DNA of 35,955 bases from CAIMZW01 sp037133095 (GCA_037133095.1 JBAXOT010000019.1:1-35955); one strand, 5' to 3'; positions 23,694-33,336 are shown, counted from the stretch's first letter. The notes: generated by a model not told the origin, from the sequence alone. Translations and numbers: made by a program.

Positions 23694-24243
23694 AGAACTC
23701 GGCCTTAGTGGCGCTTGGCTCTTCGAAGAGAAGGTTCACTTTGATTCGAGGGGAAGTTTTCAAGAGTGGTTTCGATCTGACCTCATCGAAGAGATAACTG
23801 GCCGAGCGTTTCCAGTTATTCAAGCGAACACATCGCTTTCACAAAAAGGAGTGCTGCGTGGCATCCATTTCAGCGCCAACCCCATTGGCCAGGCAAAGTG
23901 GGTAACGTGTACGGCAGGTGCGATCTGGGATGTTTTGGTGGATTTACGACCCGAATCCAAGACCTTTAAAAAGTGGATTGGCATCGATCTCGCTGGTGAC
24001 GACGCAAAGGCAATTTTAGTGCCCGAACGATTTGGTCATGCCTTCGTATCACTTGAAGAGAACACCAAGGTTTCTTATTTGCTGACTTCAGCGTTCGCAC
24101 CAAGATTTGAATTTGGAATTACGCCATTTGATAATGACATTGGAATTATCTGGCCGGAGACGGAGTTAATCCTTTCGGAGAGAGATCGAAACGCCCCGAC
24201 ATTAGCGGCCAGCATCAGCCGACTTGAGTATCTCGACGGCTAA
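23683..24243 (+). CDS. rmlC: dTDP-4-dehydrorhamnose 3,5-epimerase
   Basis: A 186-residue cupin that epimerises dTDP-4-keto-6-deoxyglucose at C3 and C5. Signature residues are FDSRGSFQEWF, NTSLSQKGVLRGIHF with the catalytic His, WDVLVDLR, and PERFGHAFVSLEENTKVSYL. Length fits. ATG 23683 has GGAGGAG upstream, inside the end of rmlD. The 3' end overlaps the convergent ABC permease gene by 29 bases. Confidence 0.95.
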   Translation: MEFKELGLSGAWLFEEKVHFDSRGSFQEWFRSDLIEEITGRAFPVIQANTSLSQKGVLRGIHFSANPIGQAKWVTCTAGAIWDVLVDLRPESKTFKKWIGIDLAGDDAKAILVPERFGHAFVSLEENTKVSYLLTSAFAPRFEFGITPFDNDIGIIWPETELILSERDRNAPTLAASISRLEYLDG

Positions 24244-25813
24244 AACCGATACCCCCAAGAACGATAAGTCCTGCGGCGATACCAAGAAGAATGAGATTCT
24301 GTCCGCCTCTTGGGGCGACCGCCGGAGCAAAGCTCATATGGTGGAGGAAAGAAGTGTCCAATATCCAATGGTTGAGTTTCAACGTTGATCCAATCAGTTC
24401 AAGCAGGAAACTCCACACCAACAGCGACTGCCCAATGATGGATGTGGCCCGAGGAAAGAAGCCGAAAACGAAGGTCGAAACACCAAGGAGAACCATGGCG
24501 CTCGGCACCATATTTAACCCAGCAAGTAACGCATCTCTGAAAGAGAGCACCCCGCTTTGAACCGACGATCCAGCGAAGGCGCCGAAGCCAGCCCCGCAAG
24601 CGATAACAAAAAGGCCAATCGTGCTGACCCCAATTCGAGATAGGTAAACGTTCCAGCGGCTGGCCGGTGAGACCAATAAATGATCAACATAACCTTCGCC
24701 TTCTTGCTCTCGTAGAGAGGCGGCATGACTATTTGCGGCAAACATCAATCCTGCTGAGAGCATGAGAAAAATAATGCCGAAGAAGAGTTCACTCTGCTTT
24801 GTGATGCCAAGTGTGGCAAAAGTCTTTTGAATGGTCGAAGATCCGGAGAATGCCTTAGATGCTCCGTGTGCAACCAACCCAAAAGCAAATGAGATAAAAA
24901 TAAAGCCCAATGTCCAACTGAGGATATTGGTGGATTGCAGCTTTAACCAAAGTCTCGGGATGCTTGTGACGCGAAGACCAGATCTGTCAGAAATACGTTC
25001 GGAAATCAAACTGTCATTGAGATCTCGTTGGGCGCTGAGGTGGATTGCCATTCGAGATAGAACGACTGTGGTAATAAAGAGCGCGCCAAGACCCAACCAA
25101 CGGGAATGAGTGAGAGGCGCACTTTGATTTATCCATCCCAATGGAGAGAGCCAATGAACCCAAGCGAACGTGGTGGAGGTATCTGCAAGTGCTCTGATGA
25201 GAAAGGAGATCCCGATAACTCCGCCAGCGATCATTGATGCCACCCGCCGTGAACTAGCAAATTGAGAGGCGAGTGCTCCGACGCTCGCGAAGAAATATCC
25301 GGCAGAGACCAAGGAGAGTGCAAAGAAGAGTCCCGCGGGTACCGAGAAATCATGCGATAGTTTGGACGTTAGCGTGCACCACAAAGTTGCAATGACTAAA
25401 GTGATGGCCAGTGAAGCGAAGATTCCTCGCAGTGTTGCCATAGTGGCCTTTTTTCTCGTTATAGGTGCGGCAACTAGCAACTCCCACTGGCCAGTGTCTT
25501 CATTGCCACGAAAGGCTTTGGTTGCGCTGAGCGCAGCCCAGATTCCCACGATTAAGGGGATGACTCCCACAGTTCTGAATGCGGTGAATCCAGAAACCGT
25601 TTCTAAAGATCTCGCTGGCCCAAATACAGCGGCGATTCCCGCATCGTGAGAGAACGAGGCTGCTAATCGGAGTCGATCATTTAACTGGGGGTAGGCCGAG
25701 CGATAACCGTAAAGACTTGAAAGAGTGACCACTCCAACCATATTTCCCAACATTGCTGCGATTTTTCTTCGCTCTTTTACGGTATGAATGGAGATAACGC
25801 GGGCCGTAGACAT
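24215..25813 (-). CDS. ABC-2 type exporter permease
   Basis: A 532-residue integral membrane protein with about 12 hydrophobic segments in two six-helix halves, in the style of polyketide-antibiotic/TylC-like exporter permeases. The amphipathic entry segments FRGNEDTGQWELLVAAPITR and LREQEGEGYVDHLLVSPASR mark the start of each half and are the conserved ABC-2 elbow regions. It forms a pair with the ATPase gene ending five bases upstream. Likely substrates are drugs or lipids, unassigned. ATG 25813 is used. Confidence 0.88.
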   Translation of the reverse strand: MSTARVISIHTVKERRKIAAMLGNMVGVVTLSSLYGYRSAYPQLNDRLRLAASFSHDAGIAAVFGPARSLETVSGFTAFRTVGVIPLIVGIWAALSATKAFRGNEDTGQWELLVAAPITRKKATMATLRGIFASLAITLVIATLWCTLTSKLSHDFSVPAGLFFALSLVSAGYFFASVGALASQFASSRRVASMIAGGVIGISFLIRALADTSTTFAWVHWLSPLGWINQSAPLTHSRWLGLGALFITTVVLSRMAIHLSAQRDLNDSLISERISDRSGLRVTSIPRLWLKLQSTNILSWTLGFIFISFAFGLVAHGASKAFSGSSTIQKTFATLGITKQSELFFGIIFLMLSAGLMFAANSHAASLREQEGEGYVDHLLVSPASRWNVYLSRIGVSTIGLFVIACGAGFGAFAGSSVQSGVLSFRDALLAGLNMVPSAMVLLGVSTFVFGFFPRATSIIGQSLLVWSFLLELIGSTLKLNHWILDTSFLHHMSFAPAVAPRGGQNLILLGIAAGLIVLGGIGFSRRDTQVG

Positions 25814-25818
25814 CGGGC

Positions 25819-26694
25819 TCAGTTTCCGTAGTGCGAAAGAAAGATTTCTTCCAATGATGCCTCGTGGCAGATTAGTTTCGCCACTGATTGTTTATTAAGG
25901 AATGCCAAGAGCTGAGTTGGTTTGCCCGAGAGTTCACAGGTCACCCTCTGGCCTTCAACGACAACGCGTTTCACGTTCTCCAGGGTGGAGAGGTCGGGAA
26001 TCGGACCTTCAAAAGTTATTTGATACGTGAGGGCCGATAAATGACGCATCTGATCCAGAGTGCCTACTTCAATAAGTTCGCCAGCTCGAAGTAACCCAAC
26101 TTGGTCGCACAAGACCTCGACTTCACTCAAGGTATGGGAGGAGAGAAATATTGTCTGACCGCGCTCTTTAGCCTCGAGTACCACGCTTCGAAATACCTCT
26201 TGCATGAGCGGGTCGAGCCCGCTGGTCGGTTCATCGAGTAAGAGCACATCGGTCTTAAAGGAGAGACCCGCGACCAGTAAAAGTTTTTGGCGGTTGCCCT
26301 TGGAGTAGGCCCGGACTTTCTTGGAGGGATCGACTTGAAACTTTTCGATTAAGGTTGCTTGAAATTGCTTGTCAACTTCGCCATGCAGCGAGCTGAGCAA
26401 GTCGAGGGTTTGCTGTCCAGTTAATGAACCCCAAAGGTTGGATTCACCCGGAACGTATGCGAGGCGTTTATGTATTTCCGCGGTATTTTTTTGACAATCA
26501 AGTCCGAATATTTTTGCGCTACCCGATGTAGGTTTGATTAAACCTAGGAGCATCCGAATAGTTGTTGTCTTGCCAGCACCGTTTGGTCCTAGAAATCCAA
26601 AAACCTCTCCCTCTGCAATTGAGAGCGTAAGATTTCTTACAGCAGATTTATCACCATAAGTTTTTGTTAGATCGTGCGTTTCTACGATTCCCAC
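25819..26694 (-). CDS. ABC-2 type exporter ATP-binding protein
   Basis: A 291-residue ATPase. Walker A is GPNGAGKTT (residues about 36-44), then the Q-loop region AYVPGES, signature YSKGNRQKLLL (variant of LSGGQ), Walker B VLLLDEPTSGLDP and H-loop LSSHTLSE. The C-terminal 80 residues match those of DrrA/CcmA-type exporters. The start is GTG 26694, ten bases after the mechanosensitive channel stop. It drives the permease encoded directly downstream. Confidence 0.92.
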   Translation of the reverse strand: MGIVETHDLTKTYGDKSAVRNLTLSIAEGEVFGFLGPNGAGKTTTIRMLLGLIKPTSGSAKIFGLDCQKNTAEIHKRLAYVPGESNLWGSLTGQQTLDLLSSLHGEVDKQFQATLIEKFQVDPSKKVRAYSKGNRQKLLLVAGLSFKTDVLLLDEPTSGLDPLMQEVFRSVVLEAKERGQTIFLSSHTLSEVEVLCDQVGLLRAGELIEVGTLDQMRHLSALTYQITFEGPIPDLSTLENVKRVVVEGQRVTCELSGKPTQLLAFLNKQSVAKLICHEASLEEIFLSHYGN

Positions 26695-26704
26695 GTCTTA
26701 CATC

Positions 26705-27262
26705 CTAGTGTTTTGGTTGTGAACGATTCCCTAGTTTCAAAATTTCACCGTTACGCAAGTACCAAAGCGAGCCGTCTGTTGATCTGATGGTGGTGATTCG
26801 AAGGCCGACTGACTCAACCACACCTTTGATTTCGAGCGCTTCTACTTCATCTCCAACGCCGTATTGATCCTCAATCAACATAAAAATTCCAGCGAGGACA
26901 TCTCGAACAATCGTTTGAGCACCGAGTCCCAAAGCGACGCCAATCACACCCGCAGAGGCTATGAGGGGTCCCAAATTCAATCCGAACTCGCTCAAAACCA
27001 TGGTTGCCGAGATCAGAATGATGGCTGCATTCATGGCAGATCGAAGAACGGTACCAGCGGTTTTTGCTCGCTCTTTCTGCCGATGCCCGGAGTGCTTTGG
27101 ACCAGGAACGATATCGGCCTCGGATAGTCGGTTGATGGCTTTGGCGATTGCCCTGGCGCCGAGATTTCGAACGACTAAGGCAATGGCGATAATCGCGAGA
27201 ATATGGAGCGGAGCACCACTAAACCAGTCATAGGCTGATTGAAAGGTGAAGTTTGTCTTCAT
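26705..27262 (-). CDS. Short MscS-family mechanosensitive channel
   Basis: A 185-residue membrane protein with TM1 near 17-35, TM2 near 71-90 and the pore-lining TM3 region about 97-128 (IASAGVIGVALGLGAQTIV), followed by the MscS beta domain (YGVGDEVEALEIKGVVESVGLRITTIRSTDG, WYLRNGEI). It stops just after the beta domain, so the C-terminal vestibule domain of E. coli MscS (286 residues) is missing. Such short versions occur in actinobacteria. It protects against hypo-osmotic shock. It is the first gene of a three-gene minus-strand run with the ABC exporter. Confidence 0.85.
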   Translation of the reverse strand: MKTNFTFQSAYDWFSGAPLHILAIIAIALVVRNLGARAIAKAINRLSEADIVPGPKHSGHRQKERAKTAGTVLRSAMNAAIILISATMVLSEFGLNLGPLIASAGVIGVALGLGAQTIVRDVLAGIFMLIEDQYGVGDEVEALEIKGVVESVGLRITTIRSTDGSLWYLRNGEILKLGNRSQPKH

Positions 27263-27408
27263 AACGGCTCCGACTTTATCGAATTCATATGGATTTCATT
27301 CTTACGGCGCGGAGAATTTAACGTGAAATACCGAGTTTTTGACCTTTCGTAGGGCAAGATTTGTCCGACAGCACGAGCCACGCGCTGCCAATCAAGGGAG
27401 CAATATCA

Positions 27409-27939
27409 GTGCCAAATACTTTGGTCCTGAACGCCACCTATGAGCCACTAGGTGTCGTTTCGGAAAGACGAGCACTCATCCTCGTGCTCAACCAGCGCGC
27501 CGTGAGTATTGAAGACTCGGAGACGGTCTTACATTACGCCGGTGGTGAAGTCACCCTGCCTGCCGTTATTAAACTCGTTAAATTTGTTCGGATTCCATAT
27601 CGCCATTCTGTGCCACTCTCGCGACGCGCAATTTTCGCTCGAGACAGTAATCGCTGTGTTTATTGTGCGGCTCCGGCAACATCGATTGATCATGTAATTC
27701 CACGAAGTCGTGGTGGTGGCCACAACTGGGAAAACGTCGTCTCTGCTTGTCATAAATGCAATCATCTCAAGGCTGATAAGTCGCTCAAGGAAATGGGTTG
27801 GCGACTTCGTACCTTGCCCCGAGAACCCGTAGGGGCGGCTTGGCGAATTCTTGGAACAGGTCGGCCAGACATCAGATGGATGTCCTATCTACAAGGCTTT
27901 GGCAGCGAAACGTATATTCCCGCGAGTGCGATTGCTTGA
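27409..27939 (+). CDS. HNH endonuclease family protein
   Basis: 176 residues from GTG 27409. The N-terminal VLNATYEPLGVVSERRALILVLN and the Zn/HNH module (RDSNRCVYC, IDHVIPRSRGGGHNWENVV, CHKCNHLKADK) are typical of the conserved actinobacterial HNH protein often assigned to nucleic acid cleavage or repair; its biological role is not established. GTG 27409 is chosen because AAGGGAG lies eight bases upstream and the family starts with this sequence. A TTG at 27361 would add 16 residues. Confidence 0.85.
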   Translation: MPNTLVLNATYEPLGVVSERRALILVLNQRAVSIEDSETVLHYAGGEVTLPAVIKLVKFVRIPYRHSVPLSRRAIFARDSNRCVYCAAPATSIDHVIPRSRGGGHNWENVVSACHKCNHLKADKSLKEMGWRLRTLPREPVGAAWRILGTGRPDIRWMSYLQGFGSETYIPASAIA

Positions 27940-27963
27940 TTCAAGTAGATTAGACTTCGGCAC

Positions 27964-28167
27964 ATGTTGTTACACACTCTCGTCACGCATTTACACCAAG
28001 TCGCTCAGGAAGATGGTTCTTTTCCCGGAAAAGGGATGACCGCAATTCAAACTGCACTAATCTTTTTTGCTGCGCCAATCGGACTTTTTGTTGCCATCGG
28101 TGGAATTGCCTATGTGCTCTCGGGCGAGAAGAAGAAGTCGACTTCGGCGATTAGCCATATCGAATAA
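27964..28167 (+). CDS. Small single-pass membrane protein
   Basis: A 67-residue protein with one membrane segment at about 26-51 (MTAIQTALIFFAAPIGLFVAIGGIAYVL) and a basic cytoplasmic tail (SGEKKKS). The N-terminal part is His/Gln rich (LLHTLVTHLHQVAQ). ATG 27964 is used. It lies between the HNH gene and the convergent aminopeptidase gene (3-base gap). Small proteins of this design are common in actinobacteria but have no known function. Confidence 0.6.
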   Translation: MLLHTLVTHLHQVAQEDGSFPGKGMTAIQTALIFFAAPIGLFVAIGGIAYVLSGEKKKSTSAISHIE

Positions 28168-28170
28168 CTC

Positions 28171-30708
28171 TTATTCGTCGCATTCTTGCGCCGCGATATC
28201 TCGAACCAAAGCATCACGAGCTTCGGAAACATCTCGATACAAACCAGCAGGGGCGTCAGAATTCTCGGCGAGCCAAGTTTCGGTTTTGTCCAAGGTTAAT
28301 TTGTTGTTGAGATACCGAGGAAACATCCCAGAGGCGAAACTATCGCCAACATCAAAAGTATTCCGATCCCAAAATTCTCTAAGTTGCTCGAAGTATTTAT
28401 CGACGTACTTCTCTGACAAATGACGTTGACCACTTCGATGAAAACCAACGACCCGAGCTTCTCGGAAAGCAATCGTTAAATCATTGGAGAGAATTTCATT
28501 CCATGTCTGACTCTTGGCACTGTCGGTCGGGAAAGCCGCCATACACGTGGCAAATTCCACCTGTCCATCGAGAGTGGAGTCATTGGCGAGTTCTGCTTCT
28601 AACTCAGTCTTCGTGAAATGACCGTGCTCGGTCAGCGCCAAGGCAAAGACCCAACGTAAATTCGAATCCACCGTAAGTCCTGGCAGACCTGTGGTCAGGA
28701 AATCCCTAACTCTGCGTGCTTGCACGTCAGTCACTATGTGCGAAGCAAAAGCTCGGGCAAAGAGAAGTTGGCAATCGCTGCCTGGTTCCGCGGCTGCCAA
28801 TAACTTCTCGAAAACTTGAGCAGTTTCAAAGCGAAGGGCATCTCGGTGAGAAAGGTGCGCATAGTTTTCAATCGCCATCTCGACCTGCCGGAGAACGATG
28901 GAAATCACGTCGCTGTCCTTTTCACTCTCTATAGCCAAAAGTGAGGCGGCGATAAAGTCCCGAGCAGGCAGTTCGGCATCCCGAGTCATATCCCACAGCG
29001 CGCTCCAGCACAACGTACGTGCAAGTGGATCGACAATCGAACCGAGATGCTTCTTGAGCAGTTCTAGGGAGGTAGGGTCGAATCTAATTTTTGCGAACGT
29101 CAGATCCCTATCGTTGAGAAGAAGGAGATCGGCAACCTTTTCGCCCGTTAGTTCTGGAACATAAGTCCGTTCGCCATTAATGGTTGTCGAAATTGAGGTC
29201 CGGAGTCTGAGCTCTCCATCTTTAAAGTCGTAAAGGCCAATACCCATTTTGTGTGGGCGTAACTCTGTAGAACCAGAAGGGATTATCGGCGCATTCTGCA
29301 GGACGCTCGCCAATGAGTACTTGCCATCTTCAATGACGATTTGTGGCCGTAAGGTGTTCACGCCGGCAGTCTGCAACCAGGTCGCGGCCCATTCAGTTAA
29401 TGAAATGCCGCTAGAGATCTCGAGTTCGTGCAATAAATCCAGCAAAGTGGTGTTCTGCCAGGCGAACTTCTGAAAGTAACTTTGAATCGCAGCAATGAAT
29501 TTCTCCGGTCCAATAAAGGCATAGAGTTGTTTCAAGACCGACGCCCCTTTGGCATAGGAGATGCCATCGAAGTTGGAATTTGCCGTATCGAGATCCTTTG
29601 CAAAGGTAACCACTGGGTGCGTGGAATGCAATTGATCCGCCCGATAACCCCAGTTCTTGATATCGCTGTTGAAGGCAACCCAACTGTTGGTGAATCGAGT
29701 GCTCTCATTGAGGGCGTGATAGGAAACCCATTCGGCAAATGATTCGTTTAACCAAACGTCATCCCACCATTTCATGGTGACGAGGTCGCCAAACCACATA
29801 TGGGCCATTTCATGGAGAATTGTGCTGGTCCGCCAGGAGTAATCGCGTTCCGTTACTTTGCTGCGGAAGACGAAGCGATCCTCTCTGAAAGTTACGGCTC
29901 CAGGATTTTCCATCGCACCCCAGTTGTAGTCAACAACGGCGATTTGATCGTACTTTTCAAATGGGTATGCCAGACCAAATACATTTTCAAAGTAGGCAAA
30001 ACCATTCTTGGTTGCAGCAAAAATATTGTCTGCATCTAAGAATTCAGCCAAAGTCTTCCGAATATAAATCCCCAAAGGAACTACTTTGGCTCCCACATAT
30101 TCATCGGTCACTTTGAAATATGGACCGGCAATGAGCGCGTAAATGTATGTCGAGATTGGGGGAGTCGGAGTGAAATGCCAGTGTGATTTACCATCTTCAA
30201 GATCAATTTTGCGGGCAACCGGATTGTTAGAGAGAACTTCCCAAACTGTGGGTGCAATGACGGAGAGTTCGAGACTTGCCTTGAGGTCGGGTTGATCAAA
30301 GCAAGGGAATATCATCCGCGCATAGGCTGTCGCAGCCTGGGAGTAAAGGTAAACCTCTTGGTCGACCGGATCGATTGACTTCTGCAGTCCCTCACCGCTC
30401 TTCGCATAAAAATTCTCGACCTCAATGATTAAGACATTTTCAAGTTCGAGGTCTTTCAGCCAGATTGTTACCCCGTCGTAATTAGCGGTATCAAGTTCTC
30501 TACCATTGAGAGATGCGGAGATTACTCGCTTGCCGACGGAGTCGATAAAGGTTGAGTAACCAACCAGATCGCAAGAAAAGTGAACAACAGCCGAGACCAA
30601 GAAGGTCTCTTCGTTGGACGTCGTATCGATGGACACGACGTACCGCGAAACCTTTAGGTGATCCGAACGTTCAAAAGCTTCATCTCGGGTGAGATTTAAA
30701 CCAGGCAC
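28171..30708 (-). CDS. pepN: Aminopeptidase N, M1 family (downstream copy)
   Basis: An 845-residue zinc aminopeptidase without signal peptide. It has an N-terminal beta domain, GAMEN at 264-268, the HEMAH zinc motif (His299, Glu300, His303) with Glu322 in NESFAEW, and a C-terminal ERAP1-like helical domain. It removes N-terminal residues from peptides in the cytosol. The start is GTG 30708 with AGGAG five bases upstream. It is the second of two tandem pepN genes (14-base gap), about 64% identical to its neighbour in the first 330 aligned residues with no gaps. Confidence 0.94.
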   Translation of the reverse strand: MPGLNLTRDEAFERSDHLKVSRYVVSIDTTSNEETFLVSAVVHFSCDLVGYSTFIDSVGKRVISASLNGRELDTANYDGVTIWLKDLELENVLIIEVENFYAKSGEGLQKSIDPVDQEVYLYSQAATAYARMIFPCFDQPDLKASLELSVIAPTVWEVLSNNPVARKIDLEDGKSHWHFTPTPPISTYIYALIAGPYFKVTDEYVGAKVVPLGIYIRKTLAEFLDADNIFAATKNGFAYFENVFGLAYPFEKYDQIAVVDYNWGAMENPGAVTFREDRFVFRSKVTERDYSWRTSTILHEMAHMWFGDLVTMKWWDDVWLNESFAEWVSYHALNESTRFTNSWVAFNSDIKNWGYRADQLHSTHPVVTFAKDLDTANSNFDGISYAKGASVLKQLYAFIGPEKFIAAIQSYFQKFAWQNTTLLDLLHELEISSGISLTEWAATWLQTAGVNTLRPQIVIEDGKYSLASVLQNAPIIPSGSTELRPHKMGIGLYDFKDGELRLRTSISTTINGERTYVPELTGEKVADLLLLNDRDLTFAKIRFDPTSLELLKKHLGSIVDPLARTLCWSALWDMTRDAELPARDFIAASLLAIESEKDSDVISIVLRQVEMAIENYAHLSHRDALRFETAQVFEKLLAAAEPGSDCQLLFARAFASHIVTDVQARRVRDFLTTGLPGLTVDSNLRWVFALALTEHGHFTKTELEAELANDSTLDGQVEFATCMAAFPTDSAKSQTWNEILSNDLTIAFREARVVGFHRSGQRHLSEKYVDKYFEQLREFWDRNTFDVGDSFASGMFPRYLNNKLTLDKTETWLAENSDAPAGLYRDVSEARDALVRDIAAQECDE

Positions 30709-30722
30709 TTTTTCTCCTCGAA

Positions 30723-33263
30723 TTAAGCGTCTTTTGCTTGAGCTTTCAGCGCAAGTTTGAGTTCATCCAGACCGTCGATAACCAAGCGACGCAAAGTGGC
30801 GTGGGCATCCTTGCCAGCCCCTTCGAGCCAGGCGTTAGTTTTTGCCAGCGTCTCTTGACTAACAAAACGAGATGGGAAGAGCAACTGAACAAAGCGTCGC
30901 GAAATCTCATATGAATCTTTGTCCCAGACACCAAGCAAGGCATCAAAATATTTATCGACATAAGGAGCAAGTAATTCCAACTGAGTTGGCCTCGAGAAAC
31001 CATTCAGAATAGAAGATCGCATAGATGTGCTGAGATCCTCATCGACCAGCCGATTCCAAGTGATCTCTTTATCGGCCGCGGTGGGTAGAGCTGCTATGGC
31101 AAAAGCGTGCCTGACCTGTCCTTCGAAAGTATTGTCTTTCTCAAGTTCGGCATCGAGTTCTGGCTTGAGCAATTGGCCTCGCTCCACCAAAGTTCCGATG
31201 AAGTGCCATCGAAGATCTGAATCAACAACCAAGCCATTGAGGGAGCCAGACATGAGATCTCTTACTCGGGCTTTTTGGGAGTCGGAGCGGGCAGCACTTG
31301 CCATCCATTGCGCATAGAGAAGTTGAAAGTCACTTCCGGCAGCGGCGTGATCCATAAGGGATTCAAATCCATCTGCGAGTCGCGCGATATTTGAATCTCT
31401 GTGATCAGGATGCGAGTAATTGAAAGCCGCCGTGCCAATTTGACCAACTACTCGACTGGCGATGGTGATATCTGATTCGGTGGCTAAACCTGAAAGTGCC
31501 ATCGTTAAGAAATCAGTTGCAGAAAGTTCGGCATCGCGCAACATGTCCCACGCCGCGCTCCAGCAGAGTACGCGGGCAAGAGGGTCAGTAATTTTGCCGA
31601 GATGACTTTTAAGGGTCTCAATCGAACGTGCGTCAAAACGAATTTTTGCGTATGTCATGTCGTTGTCGTTGACGAGAAGTAAGTCAGCGACTTTTTGACC
31701 AACGAGTTCCGTTACTTCAGTTTTTGCGCCATCTACATCAAGTTCTGCGGAGACGCGACGAACGAGTGCATCACCTTGGAGGTCATAGAGCCCAACTCCG
31801 AGTCTGTGGGGGCGCAATTCGACTGAACCTTCGGGGAAGACAGGAACTTCTTGAAGCACTGAAATGGATTTGTAAACGCCGTCAACGATTTCGAGTTCCG
31901 GGCGCAAGGTATTCACTCCCGCAGTTTTGAGCCAAGTTTGAGACCAAGAAGTTAAATCGCGTCCGCTGGTCGCTTCTAATTCGGCGAGCAAGTCGGCCAA
32001 GGTGGTGTTCTCCCAGGCGTACTTCGCAAAATAGGTTTGAAGTCCGGCGATGAAATTATCTCGACCAACATAGTTGGCAAGAAGTTGCAGCACAGAAGCG
32101 CCTTTTGCATAACTGATGCCATCGAAGTTTGCGGCGACGGTTTTGAGATCCACCATGTCGGTAACGATTGGGTGGGTCGAGTTTCGTTGATCTTCTCGGT
32201 AACCCCAGTTTTTGCGTTCGGTATTAAAAGTCACCCATGAATTTGTAAAGCGCGTTCCTTCCGAAACCCCAAAATATGAACTCCATTCGGCGAAGGATTC
32301 ATTGAGCCACAAGTCATCCCACCATTTCATGGTGACCATATCTCCGAACCACATGTGTGCCATTTCGTGGAAAATTACGTTTGCCCGCCAGGCGTAACTC
32401 TGATCGGTAACTTTGCTGCGGAAGATAAATGAGTATTCGGCATACGTCACGGCGCCGGCATTTTCCATAGCGCCCGCATTGAAGTCGACCACCGCAATTT
32501 GGTCATACTTATCAAAGGGATAAACCAAGTTCATTACTCGTTCGAAGAAGGCAAAGCCTTGCTTGGTGAGCAAGAAGATGTCGTCAGGATCGGCAACATC
32601 GGCCAAAGATTTGCGAACGTACAGTCCCAATGGAATGACTTTTTTGCCCACATATTCATCCGCAAACTTGTGATACGGCCCGGCGATCAAAGCATCCAGG
32701 TAGGTCGGAATTCGAGGTGTTGTAGTGAAAGACCAGATTGATTTGTTGTCAGCGATGTCGTTGCGCGAGGCGACTGGGTTATTGGAAATGATCTCCCAAT
32801 GGTCTGGGGCGGTAACTGTCAAAGTAAATGTGGCCTTTAGATCAGGTTGATCGAAGCAGGCAAACATCCGACGAATATCTGCAATCTCCCCTTGGGAGTA
32901 CAAGTAAACCTCGTTGTCGACTGGGTCAACGGATCGTTGCAACCCTTCACCAGTCTTGGAGTAAATCGATTCAAGCTCGATCACAAGTTCGTTCTCATGA
33001 GCCAAATTGGTAAGGAAAATCGACTCACCATCAAATGTAGAGGTATCAACGGCAACACCATTTAAGGTCGCGGAGATAACGCTCTTAGCGACGGCATCGA
33101 TGAAAGTGGCATAGCCCGCGGTATCGCAAGAAAAGTGCACGACCGATTTCGAGTAAAAAGTTTCATCACTTGTCGTGAGATCCAGAGTCACGTTGTAGCT
33201 GGTGACGTGAAGGTGGGCGGCGCGTTCGATTGCCTCCGCGCGGGCGAGATTTAGACCAGGCAC
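30723..33263 (-). CDS. pepN: Aminopeptidase N, M1 family (upstream copy)
   Basis: An 846-residue paralogue of the following gene with the same layout: GAMEN at 264-268, HEMAH zinc ligands His299/His303, Glu300, Glu322 in NESFAEW, and a C-terminal helical domain. The start is GTG 33263, with AGGAG six bases upstream. A possible -10 (TATAAC) lies at 33293-33288. It is the first gene of a two-gene unit. The residues flanking the GAMEN loop differ (GAMENAG here, GAMENPG in the other), which may shift specificity. Confidence 0.94.
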   Translation of the reverse strand: MPGLNLARAEAIERAAHLHVTSYNVTLDLTTSDETFYSKSVVHFSCDTAGYATFIDAVAKSVISATLNGVAVDTSTFDGESIFLTNLAHENELVIELESIYSKTGEGLQRSVDPVDNEVYLYSQGEIADIRRMFACFDQPDLKATFTLTVTAPDHWEIISNNPVASRNDIADNKSIWSFTTTPRIPTYLDALIAGPYHKFADEYVGKKVIPLGLYVRKSLADVADPDDIFLLTKQGFAFFERVMNLVYPFDKYDQIAVVDFNAGAMENAGAVTYAEYSFIFRSKVTDQSYAWRANVIFHEMAHMWFGDMVTMKWWDDLWLNESFAEWSSYFGVSEGTRFTNSWVTFNTERKNWGYREDQRNSTHPIVTDMVDLKTVAANFDGISYAKGASVLQLLANYVGRDNFIAGLQTYFAKYAWENTTLADLLAELEATSGRDLTSWSQTWLKTAGVNTLRPELEIVDGVYKSISVLQEVPVFPEGSVELRPHRLGVGLYDLQGDALVRRVSAELDVDGAKTEVTELVGQKVADLLLVNDNDMTYAKIRFDARSIETLKSHLGKITDPLARVLCWSAAWDMLRDAELSATDFLTMALSGLATESDITIASRVVGQIGTAAFNYSHPDHRDSNIARLADGFESLMDHAAAGSDFQLLYAQWMASAARSDSQKARVRDLMSGSLNGLVVDSDLRWHFIGTLVERGQLLKPELDAELEKDNTFEGQVRHAFAIAALPTAADKEITWNRLVDEDLSTSMRSSILNGFSRPTQLELLAPYVDKYFDALLGVWDKDSYEISRRFVQLLFPSRFVSQETLAKTNAWLEGAGKDAHATLRRLVIDGLDELKLALKAQAKDA

Positions 33264-33336
33264 TTGGAACTCCTAGAGGTTGGCGTAGTTATAGTCTTCC
33301 ACCCTATCGAATATGAGAGTGAAGGTTTAATTCAAA

